DNA of 64,000 nucleotides, taken from positions 1,535,122 to 1,599,121 of the forward strand of contig OX465580.1 of NCBI GenBank assembly GCA_950022655.1, read 5' to 3'. The translations under genes were made by a program, and so were the position numbers. The stretch is from Alentia gelatinosa. Lineage: Eukaryota > Annelida > Polychaeta > Phyllodocida > Polynoidae. The notes beneath the pieces are model-generated. The model was not told the DNA's origin, did not search any database, and saw nothing but the letters and a program-made list of their open reading frames with translations. This document shows positions 9,713 through 19,797 of this stretch, piece after piece (position 1 is the stretch's first letter; each line of letters starts with the position of its first letter).

Positions 9713-10003
9713 TTAGATGAGCTTTCCCGGCCTTAACTTGGCCCTGTTGAACCGGAAGTCATCCATGCCTGACGACACACGTGACCCTGGCCCCCTGGTG
9801 GCAGGTGAAGGCAAATATGGATCAGAATTTGCAGAAAATGTCAGAATGAAATATCGAAAACAGAAAACATGTTCTAATTCATTTGTATTCATATTTATGA
9901 CAATAAGATGTTGGGCGTACGGCTGGGACATCTGTGCGATTCTGTCGCTGAATTGGTCGTTAAAGTATCGCTGTAATATCACTCTGTGAAGATCTGAGGT
10001 CAT
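9713..10003 (-). CDS. Hypothetical ORF, 96 codons
   Basis: On the minus strand an ATG in an AAG-ATG-A context opens a 96-residue frame beginning MTSDLHRVILQRYFNDQFSD and ending NRAKLRPGKLI. Composition is varied and not repetitive, unlike most open frames here. A pyrimidine-rich TTTTCTGTGTCTATTAAG immediately before the ATG resembles a 3' splice site, so it could also be a 3'-terminal exon. No family is recognised. The plus strand is open over nearly the same span (9717-9989), which lowers confidence that either is coding. Confidence 0.25.
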   Translation of the reverse strand: MTSDLHRVILQRYFNDQFSDRIAQMSQPYAQHLIVINMNTNELEHVFCFRYFILTFSANSDPYLPSPATRGPGSRVSSGMDDFRFNRAKLRPGKLI

Positions 10004-10094
10004 CTTAATAGACACAGAAAACAAGTTCTCAGGCAGGTGTAGAAGTGGCAAGAAGTGGGCTACAAAAAACGATCCATAGACTGAATATAACCCA

Positions 10095-10175
10095 CACCTT
10101 TTATTTGTTATTTATTTATGATTCCACGCTCATTCATCAATGATGAACACACCATTTGCTCCTAGTTTGTATACT
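10095..10175 (-). repeat. Dispersed repeat J, partial reversed copy
   Basis: ACGCTCATTCATCAATGATG followed by AACACACCATTTGCTCCTAG is the reverse complement of the start of the J element at 41925 (CTAGGAGCAAATTG, then ATGGATGAATGAGCGTG). Confidence 0.7.
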
Positions 10176-10946
10176 TCCATCATAGCTCTGTAGGACTTGG
10201 TCTGCAAAACTTGTTGACCACAAGAAGCAGAATTTCTGAACTTAGTAGCTGTATGCTGATTTCACCAAAATCTCATGTGCTTTTTCACCCTAATACAACT
10301 TTGAAATAAAAAGAAATTTAACCATCTCCCTTGTTATTGTATCATTCACTACATGGCTGCCGTATGGTCAACATCAAGACAGGGAGGAGCTGCTACAAAA
10401 TGGCGACTGTCTTAATGCAGTCTTTTTGGTACTAAAAAACACGGACAATTTAGATGACTAATCTCTTCGCATAGAAACCAATATAATTGGTCACGATAGG
10501 GATTTACAAAAGTATAGTGTAAATAGCCCCGCGCAGACTATCCTGGCATACCACCAAGTGTCAATAGCGATTACTGTACTGGATATTCATGGATCTAACG
10601 ATGTACATTTTGTAGACACCTAATTGGTGTACTTTGAACCAATCTAATGTCCTGCCAATACTCTATGTCACATGAACATCATTGTCCTTGTGTCCCAGAC
10701 ATGGATCATACAGTCCGACATCGGTAATTATATAAACTGCCTCTCGTTATGAGATTATAAATTAATCACTTTACTTGACGTGATAATTGGGTGAAGTGTC
10801 TGTGATATCTGCGGACTGTCACTCCCCTGCCACACCCCGCCACACGAGAATTCAATCTGTGATTAGAACTCGTTAAAAAAGACACTCTGCGAAGTGACAG
10901 GCGCTGGAGCCGGTACAAGGCCGCCTGAGTCACAGTTTGTGAGCGG
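10176..10946. other. Single-copy-looking spacer, no gene seen
   Basis: AT-rich sequence with a CpG-rich stretch near 10800-10950 (CCACACCCCGCCACACGAG, GGAGCCGGTACAAGGCCGCC) just before the next array. No supported exon or element. Confidence 0.4.
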
Positions 10947-12663
10947 AGCGCCACTCTCATACGTCCCTCTGTAGATAAATACGTCCCTCTGTACAAACAT
11001 ATACGTCACTCTCATACGTCCCTCTCTAGATAAATACGTCCCTCTGTACAAACATATACGTCACTCTCATACGTCCCTCTTTAGTTAAATACGTCCCTCC
11101 TTATAAACAAATACGTCACTCTCATACGTCCCTCTTTAGATAAATACGTCCCTCTGTACAAACATATACGTCACTCTCATACGTCCCTCTTTAGATAAAT
11201 ACGTCCCTCCTTACAAACAAATACGTCACTCTCATACGTCCCTCTTTAGATAAATACGTCCCTCTGTACAAACATATACGTCACTCTCATACGTCCCTCT
11301 TTAGATAAATACGTCACTCTGTACAAACATATACGTCACTCTCATACGTCCCTCTGTAAAACCATATACGTCACTCTGTACAAACATATACGCCACTCTC
11401 ATACGTCCCTCTTTAGATAAATACGTCACTCTGTACAAACATATACGTCACTCTTATACGTCCCTCTGTAAAACCATATACGTCACTCTGTACAAACATA
11501 TACGCCACTCTCATACGTCCCTCTTTAGATAAATACGTCCCTCTGTACAAACATATACGTCACTCTCATACGTCCCTCTTTAGATAAATACGTCACTCTG
11601 TACAAACATATACGTCACTCTCATACGTCCCTCTGTAAAACCATATACGTCACTCTGTACAAACATATACGTCACTCTCATACGTCCCTCTTTAGATAAA
11701 TACGTCACTCTGTACAAACATATACGTCACTCTCATACGTCCCTCTGTAAAAACATATACGTCACTCTGTACAAACATATACGCCACTCTCATACGTCCC
11801 TCTCTAGATAAATACGTCCCTCTGTACAAACATATACGTCACTCTGTACAAACATATACGTCACTCTGTACAAACATATACGTCACTCTGTACAAACAAA
11901 TACGTCACTCAGTACAAACATATACGCCACACTCATACGTCCCTCTTTAGATAAATACGTCCCTCTGTACAAACAAATACGTCACTCTTTACAAACATAT
12001 ACGTCACTCGTGGGAGAAATACGTCCCTCTTTAAACAAATACATCACTCTTTACAAACATATACGTCACTCTGTTCAAACATATACGTCACTCTTTGGAG
12101 AAATGCGTCCCTCCTTACAAACATATACGTCACTCTGTACAAACATATACGTCACTCTTTGGAGAAATACGTCCCTCTTTTAACAACTACGTCCCTCTTT
12201 ACAAACATATACGTCACTCTTTGGAGAAATACGTCCCTCTTTAGACGCATACGTCCGTCTTTACAAAACTGTACGTCACTCTTCGGAAAAATACGTACCC
12301 CACTATAAAATTCGTCCTACTGTAAAAAGACACGTCCCTCTTTACAAGAATATGTCCCACTTTATGAAAGTACGTCCAGGTCTACATGAATGCATCGCTC
12401 CTTACAAAAAATATGTTCCTTCGTATAAACAGACTTCCCACTTTGAAAATGTATGCCCCTCTTTACAAATAATACGTCCCACTTTACAAACAATACGTCC
12501 CACTTTACAAATAATACATCCCACTTTACAAATAATACGTCCCACTAAAAAAAGACGTCCCTCTTTTGAAAACAGATACTTCCTCCTTTACAGAAATACG
12601 TCCCTCTTTACAGAAATACGTCCCTCTTTGAAATAATACGTCCCTCTTTGAAATAATACGTCC
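10947..12663. repeat. Minisatellite of TACGTCAC / TACGTCCC units, about 80 copies
   Basis: Basic units of about 20-22 bp such as ATACGTCACTCTGTACAAAC and ATACGTCCCTCTTTAGATAA alternate in higher-order patterns of about 55-80 bp. Units become more diverged beyond 12000. Many contain TACGTCA, a half CRE-like heptamer. No gene inside. Confidence 0.95.
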
Positions 12664-12949
12664 CTCTGAGACTACATTTTGTAAATCCATGGCAGGGATC
12701 ATAAAGCCTGTTGGTGAAGGAGAGTCTGGAGTAATTGGTCGATGAGATCATAGATCAGACCACAAAGTACTGGCGGGGTATACCTCATCGCTGGCTCCAT
12801 GTATCTTATCATAACATATCACCTACAGCGACCACGGCACGCTGCACCAACTCGCTATATCTCACTCTCCACCTGATGCCGCTACCTCCTCTCTACACTC
12901 TCCACCACAGCCGCGCTCATCATCAATCTCCAAGTAGAGATTATCCTGA

Positions 12950-13380
12950 CTAATCGCCCTGGCGACGTCAGAGCGAACTAACGTCATGCTACGTCACTAA
13001 GTCACCGGGCTACGTCTAACGTACGGGCCATCGCCCCAATTATCGCTCATCATACTTCCGCTCGTTCTGCGTCACGTGTCCACCTGGCGTGGTCTCGCGA
13101 GGTCTCGCGGCGTCTAATAACCGCTACGACACCACAGAGCATGCTGGGTAATATCACCGACCTGTCTGACATCGTCCTCCGCGTGGAGAAAAAAGAGTTC
13201 GCGTTGTATTCATCCGCCATAATAAAGTCCGCCGTATTGAGTTTAAATTGAATATCAAGGAGGGACTATGTCTCCACTAACGCCCTACTTTCTCATACAC
13301 CACGAACCCGACGGAGGCAATACAATGTTAGACTACGGCGTTATCTCGGTACCAGCGGAACTTACGCCATTTTCTAAATG
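12950..13380. promoter_or_regulatory. CpG-rich promoter-like region
   Basis: A CpG-dense patch with GGTCTCGCGAGGTCTCGCGG (a near match to TCTCGCGAGA plus a second half), CACGTG within GCGTCACGTGTCC, CTACGTCACT, and GAGCATGCTGGGTAAT, part of a ZNF143-type site. Such combinations mark animal CpG promoters. Orientation and target gene are unclear. Confidence 0.45.
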
Positions 13381-14060
13381 GCGAAGGCTGTCGTGGTTCC
13401 TCTAAGGGTAATGATATCAGAAAAACTAAAATATTTATTTTCATTTTGGGCATGGCTAAAATTCATTTATGAGAAGTAAAGACTTATATGTGACTCAAGA
13501 TATACAAAAAGAGGAAGGGCAGATTTGAGTTTTTTTTCTGTACATGAGAATCTCACTCTCGTGGCATGTCAGTCTTCAAGCCTAGGTCTGGTTCTGTCTG
13601 TCTCTATGTGAGGGAGAAACTCCAAGCAGATCTTGTCGGAATCGTGCCCTTTTGATATCTGGTAACTACATACTTTTAGATTTTGATAAAAATGGCAATC
13701 TGTTGACCTCTGTTCGGTTCGGCAACCATGTCCACCCTTATCAGTAACTTTAAGGAACATTGTCATCACGCCTAGGTTTAGATCTGATTGGTCTAGGCGG
13801 CGTCACGTGGTATGAAAACGTCAGCGGAGGTATAAAAACATGGAAACTGTAGTTTCTACACCCCTGCAGTGGTATGTAACTAAAGTTGTTGTAATAGACG
13901 TGTAGATGTTCTGGAGATATCTGATTAAAAATGAGAATTTCTTTCCATGTCGCCTACATGTATGGTGCAAGAACAGACGGAGAAGTAGTTGAAGCCAGGG
14001 AGTATTTATAAAAACACACACAATAATAATCAGAAAACAAACAAACCCGGCAGTAATTAG
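13381..14060. other. AT-rich spacer or intron
   Basis: Mostly AT-rich single-copy-looking sequence. The minus-strand frame at 13821-14081 includes a hydrophobic stretch but has no ATG at its start and follows a consensus donor (GTAAGT at 14069-14074, minus strand), so it is probably intronic. Confidence 0.4.
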
Positions 14061-14074
14061 GAGACACGACTTAC

Positions 14075-14122
14075 CCTTCAATTAGTTGTTTTTTTTCTCC
14101 ACGCTTCACTTTTCTCTTCGCC
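14075..14122 (-). CDS. Candidate 48-bp internal exon (minus strand)
   Basis: On the minus strand, GGTTCTTTCTAATTACAG gives a good 3' splice site before 14122, and GAAGG|GTAAGT gives a near-perfect 5' splice site after 14075. The 48 bp between is a multiple of 3. It is open in one frame, reading AKRKVKRGEKKQLIE with split codons at both ends (1 nt at the start, 2 nt at the end). The peptide is strongly basic and would suit a linker or a nuclear localisation insert, but I do not recognise it. Motif-rich promoter sequence lies just upstream on the same strand (14160-14660). Confidence 0.3.
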
Positions 14123-14159
14123 CTGTAATTAGAAAGAACCAATCTTAATCACGTGACAC

Positions 14160-14660
14160 AAACCCTCAAATAAAATCAACATGGCGGCCAATATGGCGGC
14201 CGGCGTCCCCTGATTATCGCCCACGTGACCACCCTGAGCTGGTGCTTAATTCGCTGGTTCTCCCGCAGAGAAGGAGAAATAATAGATGCATCCGCGCGAA
14301 TCGCCTCGACCTCGGTGCTGACCTCTGGTGGAGGACCTACTAATCACGGGTTTAATTAACAAATTCATGACGTCACGGCGTCCCGCCCGCGTCCCGGGAT
14401 GGCGCGCTGCATGCTGGGAAATCCACCTGTAAGCTCATTGTCCGCTTTGTCGCAGTCGCGCGGTCGGCGGTCCGCAAGGCCGGGCAAACGCGCGATGCGG
14501 AAAAATCGTACCCGCCGCAAAAAAATTAAAACTCAAGGCGCATGCGTGAAGGACAAAACATGGCCGACCTCACGCGGGGTCTCGCGAGAACGGGGAGCAC
14601 TCGACGACGTGATTATTTTCGCTGGTGACGGGTCGGTGTGTGAGGACTTTTTTCTGCTGG
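14160..14660. promoter_or_regulatory. CpG island with YY1, E-box, CRE, NRF1 and TCTCGCGAGA motifs
   Basis: Tandem YY1-type sites (CAACATGGCGGC, CAATATGGCGGC) lie at about 14178-14200, CCCACGTGACC at 14220, a perfect CRE TGACGTCA at 14368-14375, GCATGCTGGGAAAT at 14408 (ZNF143-like half), NRF1-like GCGCATGCGT at 14538-14547, and the full palindrome TCTCGCGAGA at 14580-14589. This is the strongest promoter-like cluster in the window. The palindromic motif and flanking candidate exons make a bidirectional promoter possible. Confidence 0.65.
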
Positions 14661-14680
14661 TCACCTGCGACGGGACTTGA
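14399..14680 (+). CDS. Hypothetical ORF, 93 codons, inside a CpG island
   Basis: An ATG at 14399 (context GGGATGG) opens a frame beginning MARCMLGNPPVSSLSALSQS, then a very basic stretch (RKNRTRRKKIKTQ) and an acidic end. It spans NRF1 and TCTCGCGAGA promoter motifs, so it may simply be an open stretch of GC-rich promoter DNA. No homologous family is recognised. Confidence 0.15.
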   Translation: MARCMLGNPPVSSLSALSQSRGRRSARPGKRAMRKNRTRRKKIKTQGACVKDKTWPTSRGVSRERGALDDVIIFAGDGSVCEDFFLLVTCDGT

Positions 14681-14699
14681 GCGATAATAGGGAACTTCT

Positions 14700-15224
14700 G
14701 GCGCATTCTGTGAGCACAGCGTGTGGGCTCGGGAACCAGCGTGAGAAGGACTTTGTGATCTGATTGAGAGAGAGGTGAGAGATGAGGGGTTTAGACGGGG
14801 AGCCAGTCTCATCTACTGTGACAAAGGATCCGGAAATGAGTCTAGTTCTGTGGAGTCCACTCAGAACGGACCGTTTTACAACGTCCAGCATAAACTCACT
14901 AAATATAGAGCACTCAGTCACAAACTGACCTCAGTCCCACCTCTACGGACATGTGAACGGGAGATCGGATAAACACACCGGGATGGGAATGATCGTGTAG
15001 ATTATTCATAAGTACATGTGTATCCGGCTCTTGAGTGTTATGGATTAGTTATAGCCGCAGGTTCGTACAGCTAAGGTTTAGCATGGCCGATACTACTCAC
15101 AAAAGTCCAGAGTTTAGAGAGTTTTATTCAGTACTCTGAACATACCAGGGGGAGCTAAGCTTCATCCGCAGAATCATCCCTTCTCAGGGCGCGGACCTGG
15201 AGGAGGCGGCCCAGTCACCTGGAG
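14700..15224. other. Spacer, possible 5' leader, no supported exon
   Basis: GC-moderate sequence downstream of the CpG island. AGAGAG|GTGAGA near 14773 could be a plus-strand donor for a 5' non-coding exon, but nothing else supports it. Short overlapping open frames on both strands lack features. Confidence 0.35.
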
Positions 15225-15227
15225 TGA

Positions 15228-15508
15228 GGCCCGGCGTCCACCTACTACGATAAGAATGTAGACCACCCGATATGGCTCAGATACAAAAAGCAAATATCAG
15301 AGACATATCGGGAAGGTGCAAAATCATAGACATAGTCTGGACATGACAATCCACCATGCATCGTAAGGGTTTTTTATCGGTGTCTAACCGCAGAAACGTG
15401 GTCAACTGCCCCGATATTAGGTGACCTTCCGACACGATTTTGATTTTTTATTGGGAGGTGCATCGTAGACCATATCGGAGCCATATCGTAGTAGGTGGAC
15501 GCCGGGCC
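15228..15508. mobile_element. MITE family C, PIF/Harbinger-like, copy 1
   Basis: A 281 bp element with ends GGCCCGGCGTCCACCTACTA and TAGTAGGTGGACGCCGGGCC, nearly perfect inverted repeats. Flanks are TGA and TAA, an imperfect TWA-type duplication. Additional internal palindromes pair CCCGATATGGCTC with GCCATATCG. Copy 2 lies at 36787-37068 in the same orientation. No coding capacity. Confidence 0.85.
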
Positions 15509-15652
15509 TAAACCACCACACAATACGGAAGTCGGTACAGCGAGGACCCAAGCTGACCCTTCCTCTAGGAGAGGTTTGAAGTAAAAAGACCCACTGATGA
15601 ACCCAATCTATATACAAGGCGGGTTACGTTATACAATCCCACAGTAATTCCC

Positions 15653-15929
15653 TTTATCTCACCCCGGGTATCTTTTCTCCATAGATTAAACATTGGGAAC
15701 TCGTATCCAACGCCCATGAGATATTTAGGAAAAATATTCAATGGGGGGATTGTGTCACAAATGTTTGCCCATTAGTCAATGTGAAGGGTGAGACAAATTC
15801 TGAATCCTATTCAAGTTTAGGGTCAGAGCTTGATCCCGTCTCGTTTGAATCGCTGCATAATTCACGCTGCTTCAACTTGTGAACTACTACGCGATTCAAA
15901 CTCGATGGGATACGAGCTCTGACCCTAAA
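15653..15929 (+). mobile_element. Composite element: module B plus hairpin module H (copy 1)
   Basis: Module B is 15653-15797, bounded by TTTATCTCACCCC and GGGTGAGACAAA and containing AACATTGGGAACTCGTATCC. It is followed by a 114 bp palindrome at 15816-15929. The arms pair TTTAGGGTCAGAGCTTGATC with GATACGAGCTCTGACCCTAAA-type sequence and GTTTGAATCGC with GCGATTCAAAC. The tip reads TTCACGCTGCTTCAACTTGTGAA. The same two-part order recurs across the window. Confidence 0.8.
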
Positions 15930-16011
15930 TGTTCATAGGTTTCCTCTATAGTTTGGGGTCAACCATACGTCACAATACCAGGGGCAGGATAACGTGTTCT
16001 CTCGTGTAGAA

Positions 16012-16420
16012 CACTGCACGAAAACCACCGTTTCAATTCATATATACGCCATCGCGGAAGTGCATGTACTGGCTGAATATTGACTGGTTTTCATATATAT
16101 ACGCCCAGGCCTTATATACGGACGCGTCTAGGCTGTATTTCACACCGGGCGTATATGAGTGGAAATACCCTCTCCCCCCGCCGCCTCCCTCACCTTTGTG
16201 TTGGTAGAAGTACAGGTGTCCTCATTAGGAAGCCCCCCCCCCCACCCCCCTCCGCCACCTGCCCCCGCCCGCTCTCAGTGAAGCCCAGTTCACAGGACGC
16301 TTATATACGCCTACAGATGAGGTGTATACACACGGGGAATAGGACGACCTTGTATACGCAAAATACCTACTCATATACGCCGGGTGTATTCATATGTAAA
16401 GTGGTGGTTTTCGTGCAGTG
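16012..16420. mobile_element. CACTA/EnSpm-like non-autonomous element
   Basis: A 409 bp element with perfect 18-bp terminal inverted repeats CACTGCACGAAAACCACC / GGTGGTTTTCGTGCAGTG and a 3-bp duplication GAA at 16009-16011 and 16421-16423. CACTG ends with a 3-bp duplication are diagnostic of the CMC/EnSpm group. Subterminal repeats of TATACGCC type occur in both orientations, as expected for transposase binding sites. The centre is C-rich. A 141-codon open frame (16080-16505) crosses the right end and is not considered a gene. Confidence 0.85.
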
Positions 16421-16423
16421 GAA

Positions 16424-17177
16424 TAGATACACCACCAACTCGAAAACCCCGGCCACTGCAGATGTGTACACGTGTAGCCACACAGATAACTGTAGAAGAG
16501 GCTAATAGCGTGGTTAGGGTTCACTGAGATGGCAGCAGTTTCATGACAGAGTGATTTCACGGGAGGAAGTGAAATGAATCTACAAAGCAATCAAATAAAT
16601 GACGAGTTAGTCGACCCTAATCACTCAAATTAGTTTCAGATTTTATCACCCGACCCCTGAATTCGAATAAAGGACGTCATTGAAATATACAGAAAAAGGA
16701 ACGTCATCGTACCCAACACCAGTGGGGTATTTCTTATATTATTCGAGGGAGCGTACGAGTTTCCCATTTTAAGTCTATGGAGAACAACACCGAGGGTGGG
16801 AAATAATATAGAGAACCCATAAAAGGTCCGATTTTAGTTTATTTCCATCACAGGAAAATAGGTATAAAGGCGATAAATCACATTTAAAGTTACATTTATC
16901 TTAAAACCATATAGACATAAACAAGAAGAGAACCTAAAATACAGAGAATACAGACCTTCCAAATGAATACAGACTTCCATTATCAGAACCAACGTGGCGC
17001 AAGTTTTAGGAAATTGGGAGATTCATAATACATGTTCCCTACAGCGCAGTTGGCGCCGGGCTGATATACAGCGGAGCCGTTGTGCCCGGTGACATGGATA
17101 ATTACCATTTCATGACGGCTGATTGTCGTCTGCTGTCACACAAAGAGACGCTCAGACAGAAGTAAACACCACTTACC
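16424..17177. other. Spacer or intron, no gene seen
   Basis: AT-rich, single-copy-looking. GGCGCAAG, CAGCGCAGTTGGCGCCGGG and similar GC-rich bits appear after 16990. The last bases at 17172-17177 are the intron side of a minus-strand consensus donor. Confidence 0.4.
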
Positions 17178-17365
17178 TTAATTATCGTCCACCATGACAA
17201 TGCAGGATTTTACAAGCCCGGAACATGGATTGTGAGTGGCACAAGCATTAACAGCATTTAGTGGGCATTGAGTATGCTGGTTCCGGGGCCCATGTTCGCG
17301 TATTAAATGGCGGGCGGACAGAACCAAGGTTAACTCCTCGGGGATTCTCAGCAACTTTTCCCGCC
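17178..17365 (-). promoter_or_regulatory. Candidate minus-strand 5' exon and promoter with E2F site
   Basis: The minus strand ends in AATTAAG|GTAAGTGG at 17178, a perfect consensus donor. Within about 190 bp upstream is TTTCCCGC (plus-strand 17357-17364), a perfect E2F core, and GC-rich sequence. Two short ATG frames on the minus strand (MGPGTSILNAH and MVDDN) both stop before the donor, so this would be a non-coding first exon. No acceptor is apparent, consistent with a transcription start here. Confidence 0.3.
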
Positions 17366-17390
17366 CTTTTCTCTGGGGAAATATCGTCTG

Positions 17391-17486
17391 CTACATTAAA
17401 GCTGCACTATCAGCGAATCAGATTCATCTAATTAACCCCCACTCGGTAAAACGCTTTCACACTTTGTAAAGTGGCTTTAATGTAGT
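17391..17486. mobile_element. Short foldback element, about 96 bp
   Basis: CTACATTAAAGCTGCACTA at the left pairs with TAAAGTGGCTTTAATGTAG at the right. Small elements with ends like TTAAAGCTGCAC are common MITE remnants in animals, but class and target duplication could not be fixed. Confidence 0.6.
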
Positions 17487-17499
17487 AGGGAGCGACCCA

Positions 17500-18173
17500 T
17501 TGTAAAGATCAGGTCTACAGGGTACAGAGTGATTGCTAGTTCCGCCATCATACGCCAGGAAATTATAAGATAGCGCCACTGTAGTCTGAAGTCAACCGCT
17601 ATTGTCTGCTGTCATAATCTATAGATAATCGTGAGACGAGGCAAAAACCTTTTTATGGCAAACCAAAAAGACATGTTTTTAATGAAATGCATTGATAACT
17701 GGACCCACCAACTGGAGTGTTGTTTTGAGTTGAGAGGCAAGATGGCCGCCTCCATAGCACAATAGCTAGGTGGCCTATACATCCCTATCGTGGCCGAGTC
17801 ATATCTATTTCCATGAGAGGAAAGTAATCCCCAAAATCGTCAGTTATTAGCAGGAAACAAATCGACTGAGGTGGAACCCCCCTCTTGGTTTAGCCTCCAC
17901 CTCCCTGATGTTTACAGTTCGGCTGCCACGCTTTGAATGTCATATCTACCCCCTTTATCGCTCACTCTAGTTCCCAACCTGTCCACATGGTGGCAAGTAC
18001 TCTAACAATAAACGTCAAAGATGTTGGTGTCAGAAGCACCCTCATTGGCACATACAGCAGACCGCAATGAGATTGGTCATTCCTGATTGGCTGTTTGTTC
18101 AACTGCAAATCATAGCGCAGAGCTCAGAAGCCAAGTCTGCTGTGTCAACCTACCGGAGTTTGTATATTTAGTA
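17500..18173. other. Spacer, no gene seen
   Basis: Single-copy-looking sequence with an isolated CAAGATGGCCGCC (YY1-like) at about 17739. No splice-supported exon. Confidence 0.4.
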
Positions 18174-18320
18174 GAAACCGAACGAGAGTTAGACTTGACA
18201 ATGTTTATGCCACGACGGGAAGGTCGCGTATTACTACGCGAAGCGTTAGCTGAGGGTAGTGAGGAACAGACCTGACCAGAGTGGCATAGACATTGACAAG
18301 TCTAACTCGAGTTCGGTTTC
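18174..18320. mobile_element. Hairpin module H with distinct arms
   Basis: GAAACCGAACGAGAGTTAGA-CTTGACAATG-type left arm (18174-18214) pairs with the right arm ending GTCTAACTCGAGTTCGGTTTC at 18320. The centre holds TACGCGAAGCGTTAGCTGAG, with GCGAAGC at 18238-18244, matching the tip motif of the other H modules although the arms share no obvious similarity with them. Confidence 0.7.
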
Positions 18321-18579
18321 GTATTTATCCTACCTCGTCTATGCTTTTGTATCACTAAAAGATAAATATTGAGTCAGTGACCAACAGAACTTGTTTTCAT
18401 AGTAGCTGACATCCTGCTCTCTGATTGGTCAATATTATTATTACTCTAGTGGCATAAAAAACACTTTATGTCACGGCCTGCCACATAAAATTTCACTATG
18501 TTAAGTCTATGGCGTTTTTTTTATTAGGGGTAGGATAAAAGCCCTTCTGTCTGTCAAAAACGTCTTCTGACCCGTGTAC
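18321..18579. other. Spacer, no gene seen
   Basis: AT-rich sequence between two elements; nothing recognised. Confidence 0.4.
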
Positions 18580-19265
18580 GCATTATCTCACCTCTGGTAC
18601 AGCCATGGGAATAACATAAAACAGAACTCGATGATCACCCCAGTAAAATGACAAGACTACGCCATAAGAATAACATTAAATCAAACTCAACAATCACCCC
18701 TCTAAAGTGACCAAACAACGCCGTGGTGGAGTGAATGCGAGATGACGTCATATGTGATTGACCAATCAGCAGCCAGGATTTATGAGGGAAGACAAGACAT
18801 CAACATGGAGATTTCAATGTTGGTACAATAAGTCTTCTGACCCTTGTACACATTATCTCACCTCTGGTACAAGTTAAGCCATGGGAATAACATTAAAAAA
18901 ACTCAACGATCTCCCGGATAAAATGATAACACTATGTCATGGATGTTGTAGGGTGAATGCAAGATGATGCCATAGGTGATTGACCAATCAGCAGCCAGGA
19001 TTTCAAAGAGAAGGCAAAACATCAACATGGAGATTTAAATGTTGGTATCTGTATTTGCAAAGTAATTAGAATTATCCTGATATTGCAATGTTATTCTATT
19101 GTCCGTGAGAGAGGTGTGATAAATCCATAACTCCACTCGAATCGTAAAATGTAAAATACTCAACTCGTTTGGATGCACCATAATCGTCACCCGGCTTCGC
19201 CTTGATGATGATTACAGAGCATCCCACTCATGGAGTATTGTCTATTTATACGATTCTCGATACAG
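18580..19265 (+). mobile_element. Composite element: two B2 modules in tandem plus hairpin H
   Basis: Two related blocks start ATTATCTCACCTCTGGTAC at 18582 and 18852 and share GACCAATCAGCAGCCAGGAT and CATCAACATGGAGATTT. The first holds a perfect CRE, TGACGTCA, at 18743-18750. They lead to GTGTGATAAATCC and then a palindrome at about 19134-19262. Its arms pair ACTCGAATCGTAAAAT with TTTATACGATTCTCGA and ACTCGTTTGGATGC with GCATCCCACTCATGG. The tip CGGCTTCGCC has GCTTCGC at 19194-19200. Confidence 0.8.
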
Positions 19266-19345
19266 TTCTATATAAGTACTTGGTCGGATTTTCTTTTACT
19301 TCCTTACTCTTAAAGTCTACAGCTAACTAGTCTGGGCCTCTAGAC

Positions 19346-19490
19346 TTTATTATCGATCGTACACAAAGCACCCATTGAAAATGTATGGGGACTCAGTAAA
19401 CCACGACCCATTATACAAGACTTGTCAGATACTACAACTGTGGTATACGGATTCACATCTGTGGTATACGGACTCAAAAACCATGGTATA
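19346..19490 (+). repeat. Dispersed repeat E, copy with extended tail
   Basis: TTTATTATCGATCGTACACA, GGGGACTCAGTAAACCACGA and GTCAGATACTACAACTGTGG occur in the same order as at 528-640. The tail GTGGTATACGGA is itself repeated three times with variation. It lies about 40 bp before a copy of repeat A, suggesting that E and A may be parts of one larger element. Confidence 0.8.
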
Positions 19491-19529
19491 CGGGAAAAAT
19501 AGTCTCTTTGTGCTATAGAGCAATAGTCC

Positions 19530-19740
19530 TCATTGTTATACCCTTTAATATGGCAATTACTGGGTTTAATTCATTTGAAAGGATGGATAATGAATACAAC
19601 AAACGATGATTTTGTGGATAGGCGGCTCTGTAAACCACTCGAGGTTGACGTCGTAATACACTCGCCAGCCCTCGTGTATTACTACGCGTCAACCCCCTCG
19701 CCTGTCCACAAAACCATCGATTATTGTTTATTTACACCAT
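19530..19740 (+). mobile_element. Dispersed foldback repeat A, copy 2
   Basis: TTTAATATGGCAATTACTGG is followed by nested inverted repeats. ATGATTTTGTGGATAGGCGG pairs with CGCCTGTCCACAAAACCATC, and GAGGTTGACGTCGTAATACAC pairs with GTGTATTACTACGCGTCAACC-type sequence. The tip holds CGCCAGCCCTCGTG. Similar to 952-1103 and reversed 35463-35680. Confidence 0.75.
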
Positions 19741-19797
19741 GTTAGATATGACCACATCAACACAAACTATCCATACAAGTACGGCCGCCGAGTGGTG

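Noticed and set aside
13821..14081. Minus-strand frame with a hydrophobic segment
   Set aside because: It lacks an ATG at its start and lies just after a consensus donor site, so it is most simply intron sequence.
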